Of a stretch of DNA of 64,000 bases, positions 1 to 13,461 are shown in pieces (position 1 is the stretch's first letter; every line of letters starts with the position of its first letter). The DNA comes from Bacillus canaveralius (GTDB taxonomy: Bacteria > Bacillota > Bacilli > Bacillales > Cytobacillaceae). The stretch covers positions 124,001 to 188,000 of the forward strand of contig NZ_PGVA01000014.1 of assembly GCF_002860125.1 (NCBI RefSeq). Direction: 5' to 3'. The notes under the pieces are model-generated. The model was not told the DNA's origin and searched no databases. It saw only the letters and a program-made list of their open reading frames with translations. The translations under genes were made by a program, and so were the position numbers.

Positions 1-3000
1 GTGATCCTTGTTAACTCCAATCCGGCCACGATCATGACGGATACGGAGATCGCCGATTCCGTCTATATCGAACCGCTGACGCTTGAGTTCGTGAGCCGGA
101 TTATCCGCAAGGAGCGGCCGGATGCGCTCGTTCCGACGCTTGGCGGCCAGACGGGCTTGAATTTGGCCGTCGAGCTGGCTAAATCAGGTGTGCTGGAGGA
201 GTGCGGTGTCGAAATTCTCGGCACAAAGTTGTCGGCAATTGAACAGGCGGAAGATCGCGACTTGTTCAGAAGCTTGATGAATGAGCTCGGGGAACCGGTA
301 CCTGACAGTGATATTATCCACAATTTTGACGAAGCGTTCCGCTTTGTTGACAGAGTAGGTTATCCGGTCATTGTCCGCCCTGCTTTTACACTGGGCGGAA
401 CGGGCGGCGGAATTTGCCGGGATGAGGAAGAGCTGATTGAAGTCGTTACAAGCGGCTTAAAGTACAGCCCGGTCACACAATGCTTATTGGAAAAAAGTAT
501 TGCCGGCTTTAAAGAAATCGAATATGAAGTGATGCGTGATTCGAATGATAACGCCATCGTCGTCTGCAATATGGAGAATATCGATCCGGTTGGCATCCAT
601 ACCGGCGACTCGATTGTCGTCGCGCCAAGCCAGACGTTAACCGACCGGGAGTATCAGCTGCTCCGCAATGCGTCTCTTAAAATTATTCGTGCACTTGGAA
701 TAGAAGGCGGCTGTAACGTTCAGCTTGCCCTCGACCCGTACAGCTTTCAATATTACATTATCGAAGTAAACCCGCGCGTAAGCCGTTCTTCGGCCCTTGC
801 CTCGAAGGCGACAGGATACCCGATTGCCAAGCTTGCCGCGAAAATTGCAATTGGATTAACCTTGGATGAAATGATGAATCCCGTTACAGGCAAAACATAT
901 GCATGCTTTGAGCCTGCATTGGATTATATCGTGACAAAAATTCCGAGATGGCCTTTTGATAAATTCGAATCGGCGAACCGCTCGCTTGGAACACAGATGA
1001 AGGCAACAGGTGAAGTGATGGCAATTGGCCGCACGTTCGAAGAATCGCTGCTTAAAGCCGTCCGGTCGCTTGAAGCGAACGTCTACCACCTGACGCTCAA
1101 CAATGCGGATGCAATCGATGATACAATCCTCGAAAAACGAATTCGCAAAGCGGGCGATGAAAGACTATTTTATATCGGTGAAGCAATCCGCAGGGGTGTC
1201 TCGATTGAAAAGCTGCATGAGTGGAGCCGGATTGACTTATTCTTCCTTAATAAAATGGAGAAGATTGTCCTTTTAGAAAATGTGTTGATTGAAAAACCGT
1301 TTGATGCTGAAATTGGTTTAAAAGCCAAAAGAATGGGCTTTTCCGATAAAACAATCGCTTGCTTTTGGAATAGCCATGAAAAAGACGTCTACAGCTGGAG
1401 AACTGACCATAAGATCATTCCGGTCTACAAGATGGTTGATACTTGTGCTGCGGAGTTTGAATCGGAAACTCCTTATTATTACGGAACTTACGAAGACGAA
1501 AATGAATCGATCGTCACCGATAAGAAAAGTGTCATTGTCCTCGGTTCGGGGCCGATCCGGATTGGCCAGGGCATTGAATTTGATTATGCGACGGTCCACT
1601 CTGTGTGGGCGATCAAGGAAGCCGGCTATGAAGCCATTATTATCAATAGCAACCCGGAAACGGTATCCACCGATTTTAGCATCTCGGATAAGCTGTATTT
1701 TGAACCGCTGACGATTGAAGATGTTATGCATATCATCGACCTTGAAAAGCCCGAAGGTGTAGTCGTCCAATTTGGCGGCCAAACCGCCATTAACCTCGCT
1801 TCGGCATTGGTGGAAAGAGGCGTCAAAATACTCGGTACTTCATTGGAAAGCCTTGATCGCGCTGAAAACAGGGATAAGTTTGAACAGGCGCTTTCTGAAT
1901 TGAAAATTCCGCAACCGCAAGGGAAAACGGCATTGTCTGTCGAAGAGGCGGTTAAGATCGCCGCCAAGATCGGTTATCCGGTCCTCGTCAGGCCTTCCTA
2001 TGTTCTGGGTGGACGAGCGATGGAAATCGTCTATCAGGAGGAAGAACTGCTCCATTATATGAAAAATGCTGTTAAAGTAAACCCGGAACATCCCGTCCTG
2101 GTTGACCGCTATTTAACAGGTAAGGAAATTGAAGTCGATGCGATTTCTGATGGGGAAACAGTTGTCATACCGGGGATTATGGAACATATAGAAAGGGCCG
2201 GCGTCCACTCCGGCGACTCGATTGCCGTGTATCCGCCGCAAAACATTTCTGAAGCAGTAAAAGCAAATCTGATCCAATATACTGAAAAGCTGGCGAAAGG
2301 GCTCGGAATTATCGGCCTTCTAAACATTCAGTATGTTGTTGCAAATGAACAAGTTTATGTAATCGAAGTAAATCCCCGTTCGAGCCGGACTGTCCCTTTT
2401 TTAAGCAAGATTACCCAGGTCCCAATGGCGAATATTGCGACGAAGGTCATTCTCGGGCAATCGCTCGCAAGTCAGGGCTTCAAATCGGGACTTGTCCCTG
2501 AAAAGCATGGTGTGTATGTGAAAGTTCCCGTGTTCTCTTTTGCTAAATTGCGAAGAGTCGATATTACCCTCGGGCCGGAAATGAAGTCTACAGGTGAAGT
2601 AATGGGTAAAGACTGGACACTGGAAAAAGCTTTGTATAAAGGATTGGTAGCCTCCGGGATGAAAATCCAAAACTTTGGCACCGTATTGCTGACCGTTGCT
2701 GATAAAGATAAGGAAGAAGCTTTACAGATTGCGAGAAGGTTTACCAATGTCGGCTTCCGGCTGATCGCGACCAGCGGTACCGCTCAATTTCTGGAACGAG
2801 CAGGGATACCGGTTAAAGTAGTTGATAAAATTGGCGCAGCAGGGCCTGACCTTCTTGACGTGATTCGTAACGGGCAGGCGCAGTTTGTCATCAATACGCT
2901 TACAAAAGGAAAGCAGCCGGAACGGGACGGCTTCAGAATTCGTCGCGAGTCGGTCGAAAATGGCATACCTTGCTTAACGTCGCTGGATACGGCCGCTGCG

Positions 3001-3080
3001 ATTTTAAAAGTGATCGAATCAATGATTTTCTCGGCAGATGCGATGGATCAACCGGAAACGATTCAGGAGGTGGTGTACTC

Positions 3081-3084
<4 letters not shown>
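1..3084 (+). CDS. carB: Carbamoyl-phosphate synthase large subunit, pyrimidine-specific (5'-truncated by window)
   Basis: This makes carbamoyl phosphate from bicarbonate, ATP and ammonia supplied by the small subunit, the first step of UMP synthesis. The GTG at base 1 is an internal valine codon ([10 protein letters not shown]), not the start. About 43 N-terminal residues of a roughly 1,070-residue family protein lie outside the window. Two homologous ATP-grasp halves are visible. The second begins near visible residue 511 with [17 protein letters not shown]. The C-terminal allosteric MGS-like domain occupies roughly the last 130 residues. The stop codon overlaps the pyrK start in a GTGA arrangement, showing operon organisation. 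It is assigned to the pyrimidine rather than the arginine isozyme because pyrK, pyrD, pyrF and pyrE follow directly. Confidence 0.98.
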
Positions 3085-5482
<2,398 letters not shown>

Positions 5483-5486
<4 letters not shown>

Positions 5487-6115
5487 AGAAAAAAATAGCA
5501 GCCGGTTTATTGGAGATTGGGGCCGTCTCTTTACAGCCCAATAACCCATTTACATGGTCATCGGGAATCAAGTCGCCGATCTATTGCGATAATCGCCTCA
5601 CCCTTTCTTTTCCGAAACTGCGCTCGGAAATTGCCGCTGGCCTGAAGGAGATTGTTGATGACAAGTTTCCCGATGTGGAGCTAATAGCTGGAACAGCAAC
5701 AGCAGGAATCCCACATGCAGCATGGGTCAGCGATTTAATGAATTTGCCGATGTGCTATGTTCGCTCCAAGGCGAAAGGACACGGAAAAGGAAATCAAATT
5801 GAAGGAAAAGCAGAAACAGGGCAGAAAGTCGTCGTTGTTGAGGATTTAATTTCAACTGGCGGAAGTGTCATTACTGCTGCAGAGGCGCTGCGCGAAGCGG
5901 GCTGTCACGTATTAGGGGTGGTATCGATCTTTTCATACCAGCTTGAAAAAGGTGCACAACTGCTTGATGAGGCAAAAATTACCGCCTATTCGTTAACCGA
6001 TTTTTCCACTTTGGCAGACATTGCCACAGAAAAAGGTTTTATCAGTGTGAAAGACCGGGAGAAGCTGGCTGAATGGAGAAATGATCCTTCCAACTGGGGA
6101 AGGGAACTCTATTGA
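5483..6115 (+). CDS. pyrE: Orotate phosphoribosyltransferase
   Basis: PyrE joins orotate to PRPP, giving OMP for PyrF. The 210-residue protein shows [16 protein letters not shown] near residues 23-38 and the PRPP-binding loop [13 protein letters not shown] at residues 116-128. The start at 5483 is preferred over an in-frame ATG at 5465 because GGGAGG at 5468-5473 sits nine bases upstream and the start forms an ATGA overlap with the pyrF stop. This is the last gene of the pyr operon here; a hairpin terminator follows within 50 bases. In B. subtilis (from memory) the cysH operon lies next, but it is absent here. Confidence 0.97.
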
Positions 6116-6120
6116 GGAAA

Positions 6121-6168
6121 AAAGAGGAAAGAGCGATCGTTATGATCACAACCTTCCTCTTTTTTTAT
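6121..6168. terminator. Bidirectional terminator between pyrE and the minus-strand unknown gene
   Basis: AAAGAGGAA (6121-6129) pairs with TTCCTCTTT (6154-6162), and an inner GATC/GATC pair is possible. A T run follows on the plus strand (to 6167). On the minus strand the stem is also followed by T-rich sequence, so the hairpin can stop both converging operons. Confidence 0.85.
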
Positions 6169-6169
6169 T

Positions 6170-6370
6170 TTATTCTTCAAAATAAGCCCGAAATTCCTGT
6201 TCGTCCTGGCCTTTTTTGTTTTCGAAATATGGGTTTTCTTCTGTCACGTCTTTAGTGTCAAGATTCGTTCTTATCACTAAAGTAGGCCCATCTGTCGGCT
6301 CACCAATCACCCGGTCTTCCAATTCCTTGAAATCCGGCATGCTGCTGTTTCTTCTTTTATTTGGTTCCAT
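6170..6370 (-). CDS. Small acidic protein of unknown function
   Basis: I do not recognise this 66-residue protein. It is highly charged, with acidic residues dominating the C-terminal third (NPYFENKKGQDEQEFRAYFEE spans the end, with FEE last). It has no membrane segment and no cysteine. The start is well supported: on the minus strand AGGAGG (plus positions 6381-6386) lies ten bases before the ATG. The gene sits 65 bases downstream of rqcH on the same strand, with the shared terminator immediately after its stop, so it is probably the second gene of an rqcH transcript. A link to ribosome quality control is only a guess from position. Confidence 0.75.
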   Translation of the reverse strand: MEPNKRRNSSMPDFKELEDRVIGEPTDGPTLVIRTNLDTKDVTEENPYFENKKGQDEQEFRAYFEE

Positions 6371-6435
6371 TTGAAGCTCACCTCCTAAAAGATAGAGTGC
6401 AGAACCGATTAGGAAATTATGTGCGAATAGACATT

Positions 6436-8145
6436 TTACTTTTTCAGAGCAAGGATACTATCTTCGTCAGGAGTGACATAGACGGTTTGCTGATTGTCAT
6501 AAATCACATAACCGGGCTTCGAGCCGTTTGGCTTTTTCACGTGGCGGATTTGCGTAAAGTCGACGGGCACAGAGCTTGAGTTTCTTGCTTTACTGAAGTA
6601 GGCAGCAAGCCGGGCTGCTTCAAGAATCGTCGCTTCATCTGGTTCCTTGCTGCGGATCACAACGTGTGAGCCGGGAATATCTTTCGTATGAAGCCAAATT
6701 TCATCTCGGCCGGCCATCTTGTTAGTTAAATATTCGTTCTGTTTATTATTTTTGCCTACTAAAATTTCAGTACCATCCGAAGCTACATAACGATCCAAAA
6801 CCGGCTTGATATTTTGCGCCTTTTTATTCTTTTTCTTTTGCCGTTCCCTTAAATATCCACCTTCGACCAGCTCTTCGCGTATTTCCTCGAGATCCTTTGT
6901 CGATGCTGCCTGAATCTGCTGGAGAAGTGCATCAAAATATGCTGCTTCTTCTGTTGCTTTTTCAATCTGCTCTTCGACAACAATGATCGCGTGCTTCGCC
7001 TTTTGATATCGCGAAAAATATTTTTGCGCATTTTCGGACGGGCTCTTGCGCGGATCAAGCGGAATCGTGAGCTCAGCACCTTCTTCACTGTAATAATTGA
7101 CCACGGTAATGTCCTTCATGCCCTTTTCTACAGCAAACAGATTGGCTGTTAACAATTCTCCGTAAAGCTGGTATTGGTCCGCGTTTTTCGCTTCTTGTAG
7201 GGTCGCTTCAAGCTTAACAATTTTCTTTTCGTTTTTTTCCTTTTCATTTATGATAAAGCGCTCGAGATCGTTGCCCTGCTGTTTAACACGATCACGCTCC
7301 GCTTTACCAAAATAAAAGCGGTCCAGCATTTCACTCAAGGTTGGAAAGGTTTTCGCTTTTCCATTCGTATGGTCAAGCGGAAAGAGATAAAACGATTCCT
7401 TTTCAGCTCCATAGGTGATGGCAGGATTATAGTCACCTTTCTTAATCCTCTCAATCATTTCTACAAACATTTTTGGCAAAGTGACCCGATTGGCAACGCC
7501 CGCCCGATAAACAACTTCTTTTGCAAACAAAGGGGAGACTCCTGCAAAGTGTTCGACCAATTGCCGGTCCAATTTTCCCGCATTAAAATCAATTCTTCGC
7601 AATACTTCCTGTTCATCGGCTTCAAAAGGGTTGTATTTATTTTGCTCGGGTGGATTAACGTACTCCTGTCCGGGAAGAATTGCCCGGTGGCTGTTCACTG
7701 CAAAGGAAACATGCTTAATACTGTCCAGAATCACATTTCTCGTTTTGTCTATTAAAATGATATTGCTGTGCCGGCCCATGATTTCAACGATTAAACGTTT
7801 ATAAGTGATATCGCCGATCTCGTTCCGGCCTTTAACGTCAAACACAATGATTCGATCAAGACCAACCTGTTCGATATCTTCAAGAATGAAACCTTCTAAA
7901 TGCTTTCTTAGCAGCATGCAAAACATTGGCGGCTCACTTGGATTTTCATAATCTTCATTTGTTGCCTGTACCCTCGCATAGCTGGGGTGAACCGATAAAA
8001 GAATCTTGTGGTTTTGCCCGTTTGCCCTGATCAGCAAAACAATTTCATTCTTAAAAGGCTGATGAATTTTATTAATTCGTCCACCTTTCAAAGAAGAAAC
8101 CAGTTCGTTCTTCATCGCTCTCGTAAATAATCCGTCAAATGACAT
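6436..8145 (-). CDS. rqcH: Ribosome quality-control factor RqcH (NFACT family)
   Basis: RqcH binds the obstructed 50S subunit with peptidyl-tRNA and recruits tRNA-Ala to add C-terminal alanine tails that mark the nascent chain for degradation. The 569-residue protein has an N-terminal NFACT-N domain, a central helical and coiled-coil part rich in Lys/Glu (about residues 280-430), and a C-terminal NFACT-R domain with [19 protein letters not shown]. The Asp97-Arg98 pair needed for Ala-tailing in B. subtilis RqcH is present. The start at 8145 ([10 protein letters not shown]) is chosen because GAGGG lies nine bases upstream. A longer frame to 8214 or an ATG at 8154 has no suitable site. It is transcribed against the pyr operon. 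Confidence 0.95.
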   Translation of the reverse strand: MSFDGLFTRAMKNELVSSLKGGRINKIHQPFKNEIVLLIRANGQNHKILLSVHPSYARVQATNEDYENPSEPPMFCMLLRKHLEGFILEDIEQVGLDRIIVFDVKGRNEIGDITYKRLIVEIMGRHSNIILIDKTRNVILDSIKHVSFAVNSHRAILPGQEYVNPPEQNKYNPFEADEQEVLRRIDFNAGKLDRQLVEHFAGVSPLFAKEVVYRAGVANRVTLPKMFVEMIERIKKGDYNPAITYGAEKESFYLFPLDHTNGKAKTFPTLSEMLDRFYFGKAERDRVKQQGNDLERFIINEKEKNEKKIVKLEATLQEAKNADQYQLYGELLTANLFAVEKGMKDITVVNYYSEEGAELTIPLDPRKSPSENAQKYFSRYQKAKHAIIVVEEQIEKATEEAAYFDALLQQIQAASTKDLEEIREELVEGGYLRERQKKKNKKAQNIKPVLDRYVASDGTEILVGKNNKQNEYLTNKMAGRDEIWLHTKDIPGSHVVIRSKEPDEATILEAARLAAYFSKARNSSSVPVDFTQIRHVKKPNGSKPGYVIYDNQQTVYVTPDEDSILALKK

Positions 8146-8179
8146 AATGTCCATCCCTCTTCTATAAGTAAAGTTGTGA

Positions 8180-8208
8180 TTTTTATTCAAATTAAAGCAA
8201 ATATTCAA
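8180..8208 (-). promoter_or_regulatory. Candidate sigma-A promoter for rqcH
   Basis: Read on the minus strand, TTGAAT (plus 8203-8208) and TAAAAA (plus 8180-8185) are separated by 17 bases, about 40 bases before the rqcH start. Both hexamers match the consensus at four of six positions. Confidence 0.4.
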
Positions 8209-8233
8209 CTGCATCTGGGTTTTAAGATAAACA

Positions 8234-8374
8234 CGGCGCTTCCGCTTTTCTTTGTCCAGCTCCAGCGCCTAGCCCCTCGAGTCGCTTCGGTCCTGCCAAT
8301 GAAGTCAAAGAACGACTTCACTGTCAGGCCCTCCAGCGCTTTTCGGGGCTGAGCAAGGCGCTTCCGCTTTTCTT
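8234..8374. repeat. Structured intergenic repeat element (Bacillaceae type)
   Basis: An 18-base direct repeat (GGCGCTTCCGCTTTTCTT) bounds the element at 8235-8252 and 8357-8374. Inside, GCGCCT-AGCCCC (8265-8276) pairs with GGGGCT (8345-8350) and AGGCGC (8356-8361) across a five-base bulge. A second hairpin forms from TGAAGTC (8300-8306) and GACTTCA (8314-8320), flanked by CCTG and CAGG. The nine-mer CTCCAGCGC also occurs twice (8260, 8331). The sequence resembles a dispersed intergenic repeat I remember from several Bacillaceae genomes, but only one copy lies in this window. It contains no reading frame and fills most of the 318-base gap between rqcH and yloB. Confidence 0.75.
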
Positions 8375-8471
8375 ATAATATCATAGCATTTTTTTGGACA
8401 GGTCTGAATAAGCTTTCTTTAGGGTGAGGACAACTGTTGTTTAATTCAAAAGGGGGAAGTGTGATGGCCGG

Positions 8472-11150
8472 ATGAAGTTCCACAATATGAATGAAGATGA
8501 AGTTGAAAAGGCCTTGAATACGGATTTTTCAAAAGGCTTAACCGAAGAAGAGGTCAAGAAACGCAGAAAACAGTTCGGCTATAACGAATTGGAAGAAGGA
8601 GAAAAGCAGTCTGCTTTACTCTTATTTTTTAGCCAATTCAAGGACTTTATGGTGCTTGTTTTATTGGCTGCCACATTAATTTCGGGGCTGCTGGGTGAAT
8701 ATATTGATTCCATCGCGATCATTGCGATTGTTATCATCAATGGATTTCTTGGTTTTTTTCAGGAACGTAAGGCAGAAAAATCATTGGATGCGTTAAAAGA
8801 GCTGTCTGCCCCCCAGGTACAGGTCTTACGGGACGGGCACTGGGACAAGATTCCGTCCAAGGAAGTGCTTGTGGGCGACGTGATTAAATTCTCAAGCGGT
8901 GACAGGATTGGCGCAGATGTCAGATTGATCGAATCCCACAGCCTTGAAATTGAAGAGTCTGCTTTAACAGGTGAATCGATGCCGGTGCAAAAAGCGACAG
9001 ACGCACTCCAGGCTGCCGACCTCGGGATAGGTGACCTGGAAAACATGGCTTTTATGGGGACGATGGTTACAAGAGGCAGCGGAGTCGGCGTTGTAGTTGC
9101 GATCGGAATGAAAACGGCGATGGGACAAATTGCTGATCTTCTCCAAAAAGCCGAAACAATGGAGACACCATTGCAGCGGCGGCTCGAGCAGCTTGGAAAA
9201 ATTTTGATCGTTGTGGCTTTATTGTTGACAGTTCTTGTCGTCGGTGTTGGTGTTCTCCAGGGGCATGATCTTTACACGATGTTTCTTGCCGGCGTATCGC
9301 TTGCCGTAGCTGCCATTCCAGAAGGGTTGCCAGCGATTGTAACAGTCGCCCTGTCCCTCGGCGTGCAAAGAATGATCAGGAAAAATGCAATCGTCCGCAA
9401 GCTCCCAGCTGTTGAAACGCTCGGTTGTGCCTCCGTTATTTGTTCCGATAAAACAGGGACGATGACGCAAAACAAAATGACTGTCACCCATCTGTGGAGC
9501 GGGGGGAAAACGTGGACGGTTGACGGTGTCGGATACGAACCACATGGGAATTTTTATTTACGGAATGATCTGATCGACCCAAAAAAGGACAAGGCGCTTC
9601 AGCAGTTATTAATGTTCGGAATGCTTTGCAACCATGCGGAAGTTTTTCAGAAAAATAACGATTTTCTGGTCGACGGGGACCCGACAGAAGGCGCTTTACT
9701 GATTGCCGCGATGAAGGCCGGCTACAGCAGAGCAGCCTTGCCTGGCCAATTTGAAATCGTCAAGGAATTCCCGTTTGATTCAAGCCGGAAAATGATGAGT
9801 ATAATCGTTAAAGATCATCACGGGCGGACATTTGTTGTAACGAAGGGAGCGCCTGATGTGCTGCTCGGTGTCAGTGAGGCGTTGCTTTGGGAGGAAAGGC
9901 AGCAATACTTAACAAAAGAGCTGCAAGGCACGATCCAGACAGCCATTCATGATCTTGCCTCACAGGCGCTGCGAACAATTGCGATCGCATATAAACCTGT
10001 TCAGGCAAACACGATGATTTTGCATGAAGCAGAAGCGGAGAAAGGGTTGACCTTTATTGGGCTGCAGGGGATGATTGATCCGCCGCGACCAGAGGTTAAA
10101 ACAGCTGTCAAGGAATGCAAACAAGCAGGAATCAAAACTGTGATGATTACTGGTGACCATGTGATCACAGCAAAAGCAATTGCCGGCCAGCTCGGAATTC
10201 TCTCAAAAAACAGTAAAGTTCTTGGTGGCAAGGCGGTATCGGAAATGTCTGTCGGCCAGCTTGAGGAAGTCGTCGATGATGTTTCAGTGTTTGCCCGCGT
10301 GTCTCCTGAGCACAAGCTGAAAATCGTCAAAGCTTTGCAAAATAGGGGCCATATCGTCGCTATGACCGGTGATGGTGTCAACGATGCACCTGCGATCAAA
10401 GCCGCTGATATTGGAATTGCGATGGGGATCACTGGAACGGACGTTGCGAAGGAAGCATCGGCACTTGTCCTCCTTGATGATAATTTTGCGACGATCAAGG
10501 CAGCGATTAAAGAAGGAAGAAATATATATGAAAACATCCGCAAGTTTATCAGATATTTGCTTGCTTCGAACGTCGGCGAAATATTGGTGATGCTCTTTGC
10601 GATGCTGCTCGCTTTGCCGCTTCCGCTCGTTCCAATCCAAATCCTCTGGGTCAATTTAGTTACGGATGGTCTTCCGGCAATGGCGCTCGGCCTCGACCAG
10701 CCGGAAGATGATGTTATGAAGCGACACCCGCGCAGCCCGAAGGAAGGCGTGTTTTCACGAGGGCTGGGCTGGAAGGTTATTTCTAGAGGATTTTTAATCG
10801 GTGCGGCGACATTGGCCGCTTTTATGATCGCTTACGGCCAGCAGCCTGACGATCTTGCCTATGCACAGACGGTCGCATTCGCTACACTTGTGATGGCCCA
10901 GTTGATTCACGTCTTTGACTGCCGCAGCGAAAAATCGGTGTTCGCCAGAAATCCATTTGGCAATAAATACTTGGTGTGGGCCGTAATTTCTTCGTTGATT
11001 TTAATGTTTATTGTTATCTACTATCCGCCGCTCCAGCCCATCTTCCATACTGTGCCGATTATCGCGATCGATTGGATCTTAATTGCCGGCTTATCTGCCA
11101 TTCCAACTTTTTTGCTGGCCGGAACGTTTTTGGTAAGTAAAACGAGATAA
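8472..11150 (+). CDS. yloB: P-type (IIA) calcium-transporting ATPase YloB
   Basis: This is a membrane P-type ATPase of the SERCA-like IIA class, known in B. subtilis as YloB, a calcium pump phosphorylated during sporulation. The 892-residue protein has an N-terminal cation-ATPase domain, TGES actuator motif (LTGES), the transmembrane PEGLP motif (Pro283), the phosphorylated Asp326 in DKTGT, the [12 protein letters not shown] hinge, and six C-terminal membrane helices including [13 protein letters not shown]. The start (MKFHNM) matches the family. The best ribosome-binding site (GGGGG, 8452-8456) is better spaced for an ATG at 8464 that opens a three-codon frame ending on the yloB start; see the finding. 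A strong terminator follows, so the gene is probably monocistronic. Confidence 0.96.
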   Translation: MKFHNMNEDEVEKALNTDFSKGLTEEEVKKRRKQFGYNELEEGEKQSALLLFFSQFKDFMVLVLLAATLISGLLGEYIDSIAIIAIVIINGFLGFFQERKAEKSLDALKELSAPQVQVLRDGHWDKIPSKEVLVGDVIKFSSGDRIGADVRLIESHSLEIEESALTGESMPVQKATDALQAADLGIGDLENMAFMGTMVTRGSGVGVVVAIGMKTAMGQIADLLQKAETMETPLQRRLEQLGKILIVVALLLTVLVVGVGVLQGHDLYTMFLAGVSLAVAAIPEGLPAIVTVALSLGVQRMIRKNAIVRKLPAVETLGCASVICSDKTGTMTQNKMTVTHLWSGGKTWTVDGVGYEPHGNFYLRNDLIDPKKDKALQQLLMFGMLCNHAEVFQKNNDFLVDGDPTEGALLIAAMKAGYSRAALPGQFEIVKEFPFDSSRKMMSIIVKDHHGRTFVVTKGAPDVLLGVSEALLWEERQQYLTKELQGTIQTAIHDLASQALRTIAIAYKPVQANTMILHEAEAEKGLTFIGLQGMIDPPRPEVKTAVKECKQAGIKTVMITGDHVITAKAIAGQLGILSKNSKVLGGKAVSEMSVGQLEEVVDDVSVFARVSPEHKLKIVKALQNRGHIVAMTGDGVNDAPAIKAADIGIAMGITGTDVAKEASALVLLDDNFATIKAAIKEGRNIYENIRKFIRYLLASNVGEILVMLFAMLLALPLPLVPIQILWVNLVTDGLPAMALGLDQPEDDVMKRHPRSPKEGVFSRGLGWKVISRGFLIGAATLAAFMIAYGQQPDDLAYAQTVAFATLVMAQLIHVFDCRSEKSVFARNPFGNKYLVWAVISSLILMFIVIYYPPLQPIFHTVPIIAIDWILIAGLSAIPTFLLAGTFLVSKTR

Positions 11151-11165
11151 TATATGGTATAATCC

Positions 11166-11201
11166 AAAAGGTAATAGAGAAGACTCTATTACCTTTTCTT
11201 T
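11166..11201 (+). terminator. Terminator of yloB
   Basis: AAAAGGTAATAGAG (11166-11179) and CTCTATTACCTTTT (11184-11197) form a perfect 14-bp stem with an AAGA loop, followed by T-rich sequence. Confidence 0.95.
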
Positions 11202-11237
11202 GTGTGATAGGTCTTATGCAGATTGGATGTGTGTAAA

Positions 11238-12113
11238 ATGGTCGTTAGCATGACTGGTTATGGGAGGAGCAAGACAGAATCTTCCCTCGTTGCCGTGACT
11301 GTTGAGGTAAAGACAGTTAATCATCGTTTTATTGAATACAGCATCCGGATGCCCCGCGAGCTTTTAAAATTAGAAGATAAGATCAAGAAAAAACTCGGCG
11401 AGAAAATTTTCAGAGGCAGGGCTGAAGTTTTTGTTACGATAGAAGGCGAAGGCATTGTCAGCAGAAAACTTCATATTGACTGGAAACTATTGGACCAATA
11501 TTATCAATACATAACGAAAATTAAAGAACAATTCGGTTTAGATGGGAAAATTTTGATAGCCGATATGATCAGCCGGGAAGGCGTTCTTACATTGGAGGAG
11601 CAAGAATCAAGCAATGGGGAATTGGAAAGCCTTGTCCTGCAAGCGGCAGATGAGGCGGCAGCACAGCTGAGAAAAATGCGTGAAGCGGAAGGCGCTGCCC
11701 TCGAGCGAGACGTATCGGTACACTTAATGAAATTAACCGAACGTACCGGACGGCTTGCTGGGCTTTCCCCGGCTGTCGTAAGCCAGTATCGGGCCCGGCT
11801 TGAAAAAAGAATCGAAGAATTCGAGAGCGGCCAATTTGACGAGTCGAGACTTTTAGCGGAGGTTGCTCTTTTTGCCGATAAAGCCGATATTAATGAAGAA
11901 TTAGCCAGGCTAAACAGCCACATAAAACAATTTGCAGAAACTCTGCTGCTCGAGGAACCGATTGGCCGGAAATTAGACTTTCTCGTTCAGGAAATGAACC
12001 GGGAGGTAAACACGATTGGCTCGAAAGCAAATGACGCCGCAATTGCAAAAGAAGTGGTCGAGATGAAAAGCCTGCTTGAAAAGATGAAGGAGCAGATTCA
12101 AAATATAGAATAG
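11238..12113 (+). CDS. yloC: YicC/YloC family endoribonuclease
   Basis: YicC-family proteins are hexameric endoribonucleases; the E. coli member acts in RNA turnover and the Bacillus orthologue YloC belongs to the same family. The 291-residue length equals B. subtilis YloC. The N-terminal SMTGYGR motif is at residues 4-10. The C-terminal DUF1732 region reads GRKLDFLVQEMNREVNTIGSK and is followed by a helical, Lys/Glu-rich end. The start at 11238 (MVVSMTGYGRS) is preferred over an in-frame ATG at 11223 by family alignment. The ribosome-binding site is weak (GGATG). The gene heads the yloC-remA-gmk-rpoZ group, which ends at a terminator after rpoZ. Confidence 0.93.
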   Translation: MVVSMTGYGRSKTESSLVAVTVEVKTVNHRFIEYSIRMPRELLKLEDKIKKKLGEKIFRGRAEVFVTIEGEGIVSRKLHIDWKLLDQYYQYITKIKEQFGLDGKILIADMISREGVLTLEEQESSNGELESLVLQAADEAAAQLRKMREAEGAALERDVSVHLMKLTERTGRLAGLSPAVVSQYRARLEKRIEEFESGQFDESRLLAEVALFADKADINEELARLNSHIKQFAETLLLEEPIGRKLDFLVQEMNREVNTIGSKANDAAIAKEVVEMKSLLEKMKEQIQNIE

Positions 12114-12174
12114 CAGCTTGTTTAGAAAATGATGGTATCGGCCAAAATAATTTACTGATGATTGGAGGACTAGA

Positions 12175-12438
12175 ATGTCCATCAAACTGATCAATATTGG
12201 ATTTGGAAACATTGTTTCTGCTAACCGGATTATTTCAATAGTCAGTCCGGAATCGGCACCTATAAAAAGGATTATTCAGGATGCACGTGACCGTGGATCT
12301 TTAATAGACGCTACATATGGAAGGCGTACCCGAGCTGTGATCGTAATGGATAGCGACCATGTGATCTTGTCTGCTGTCCAGCCTGAAACTGTTGCACACC
12401 GCTTAAATGACCGGGACGAAATTCTTGATGAAGGGTAG
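12175..12438 (+). CDS. remA: Biofilm-matrix/osmolyte regulator RemA
   Basis: RemA is a ring-forming DNA-binding activator of extracellular-matrix and osmoprotection genes in B. subtilis. This 87-residue protein starts [12 protein letters not shown]. It keeps Arg18, Pro29, Arg50 and Arg51, residues reported as important for DNA binding and oligomer assembly in the B. subtilis protein. A good site (GGAGG, 12162-12166) precedes the ATG. It lies 61 bases after yloC and 10 bases before gmk, the conserved Bacillus arrangement. Confidence 0.95.
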   Translation: MSIKLINIGFGNIVSANRIISIVSPESAPIKRIIQDARDRGSLIDATYGRRTRAVIVMDSDHVILSAVQPETVAHRLNDRDEILDEG

Positions 12439-12448
12439 GATGCTCTAA

Positions 12449-13063
<615 letters not shown>

Positions 13064-13064
13064 T

Positions 13065-13286
13065 ATGTTATACCCATCTATCGATTCATTAATGACAAAG
13101 ATTGATTCAAAATATTCATTGGTTTCAGTTGCCGCAAAAAGGGCCCGCAATCTGCAGCAAAATGGCAAACCGCGACTGGACAAATATGTTTCCCATAAAA
13201 ATGTCGGTAAAGCACTTGAAGAAATTCATAAAGAAAAGCTGCATTTTTCCGCTAACAAATCCGTGAAGGAAGATCGGAAGCAATAA
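13065..13286 (+). CDS. rpoZ: RNA polymerase omega subunit
   Basis: Omega helps fold and assemble the beta-prime subunit. The 73-residue protein begins [20 protein letters not shown] and contains the core [15 protein letters not shown] and NVGKALEEI. The ATG at 13065 directly follows the gmk stop, with GGAGG at 13051-13055 inside gmk. An upstream in-frame ATG at 12999 lies within gmk and adds unrelated residues. The tail after KLHF is a few residues longer than in B. subtilis. A terminator follows. Confidence 0.96.
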   Translation: MLYPSIDSLMTKIDSKYSLVSVAAKRARNLQQNGKPRLDKYVSHKNVGKALEEIHKEKLHFSANKSVKEDRKQ

Positions 13287-13295
13287 TGTTTACAA

Positions 13296-13328
13296 AATAA
13301 CAACCACTCGATGGTTGTTATTTTTTTT
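13296..13328 (+). terminator. Terminator of the yloC-rpoZ group
   Basis: AATAACAACCA (13296-13306) pairs with TGGTTGTTATT (13312-13322) around a five-base loop, with an unbroken T run to 13328. Confidence 0.93.
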
Positions 13329-13461
13329 AACAGCAGGCCCCATTTATCATTTGATCATAAAAAGATGAAATAATGGCGTGTTTCTTGCATAATGGAAATA
13401 GATGATTGTAGAGAGTCTGGCCGAATGGGCTTATATAAATAAAAAGGGTGGGGATCCTTTC

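Noticed and set aside
10001-10654. A 217-codon open frame antisense to yloB
   Set aside because: Low-complexity Ser/Ala/Ile-rich translation typical of antisense to a GC-structured gene.
11151-11165. TATAAT just after yloB as a yloC promoter
   Set aside because: No -35 at proper spacing, and a strong terminator follows within ten bases.
13402-13461. Upstream extension of coaBC by 20 codons
   Set aside because: The added residues are not family-like, and the ribosome-binding site fits the ATG at 13462.
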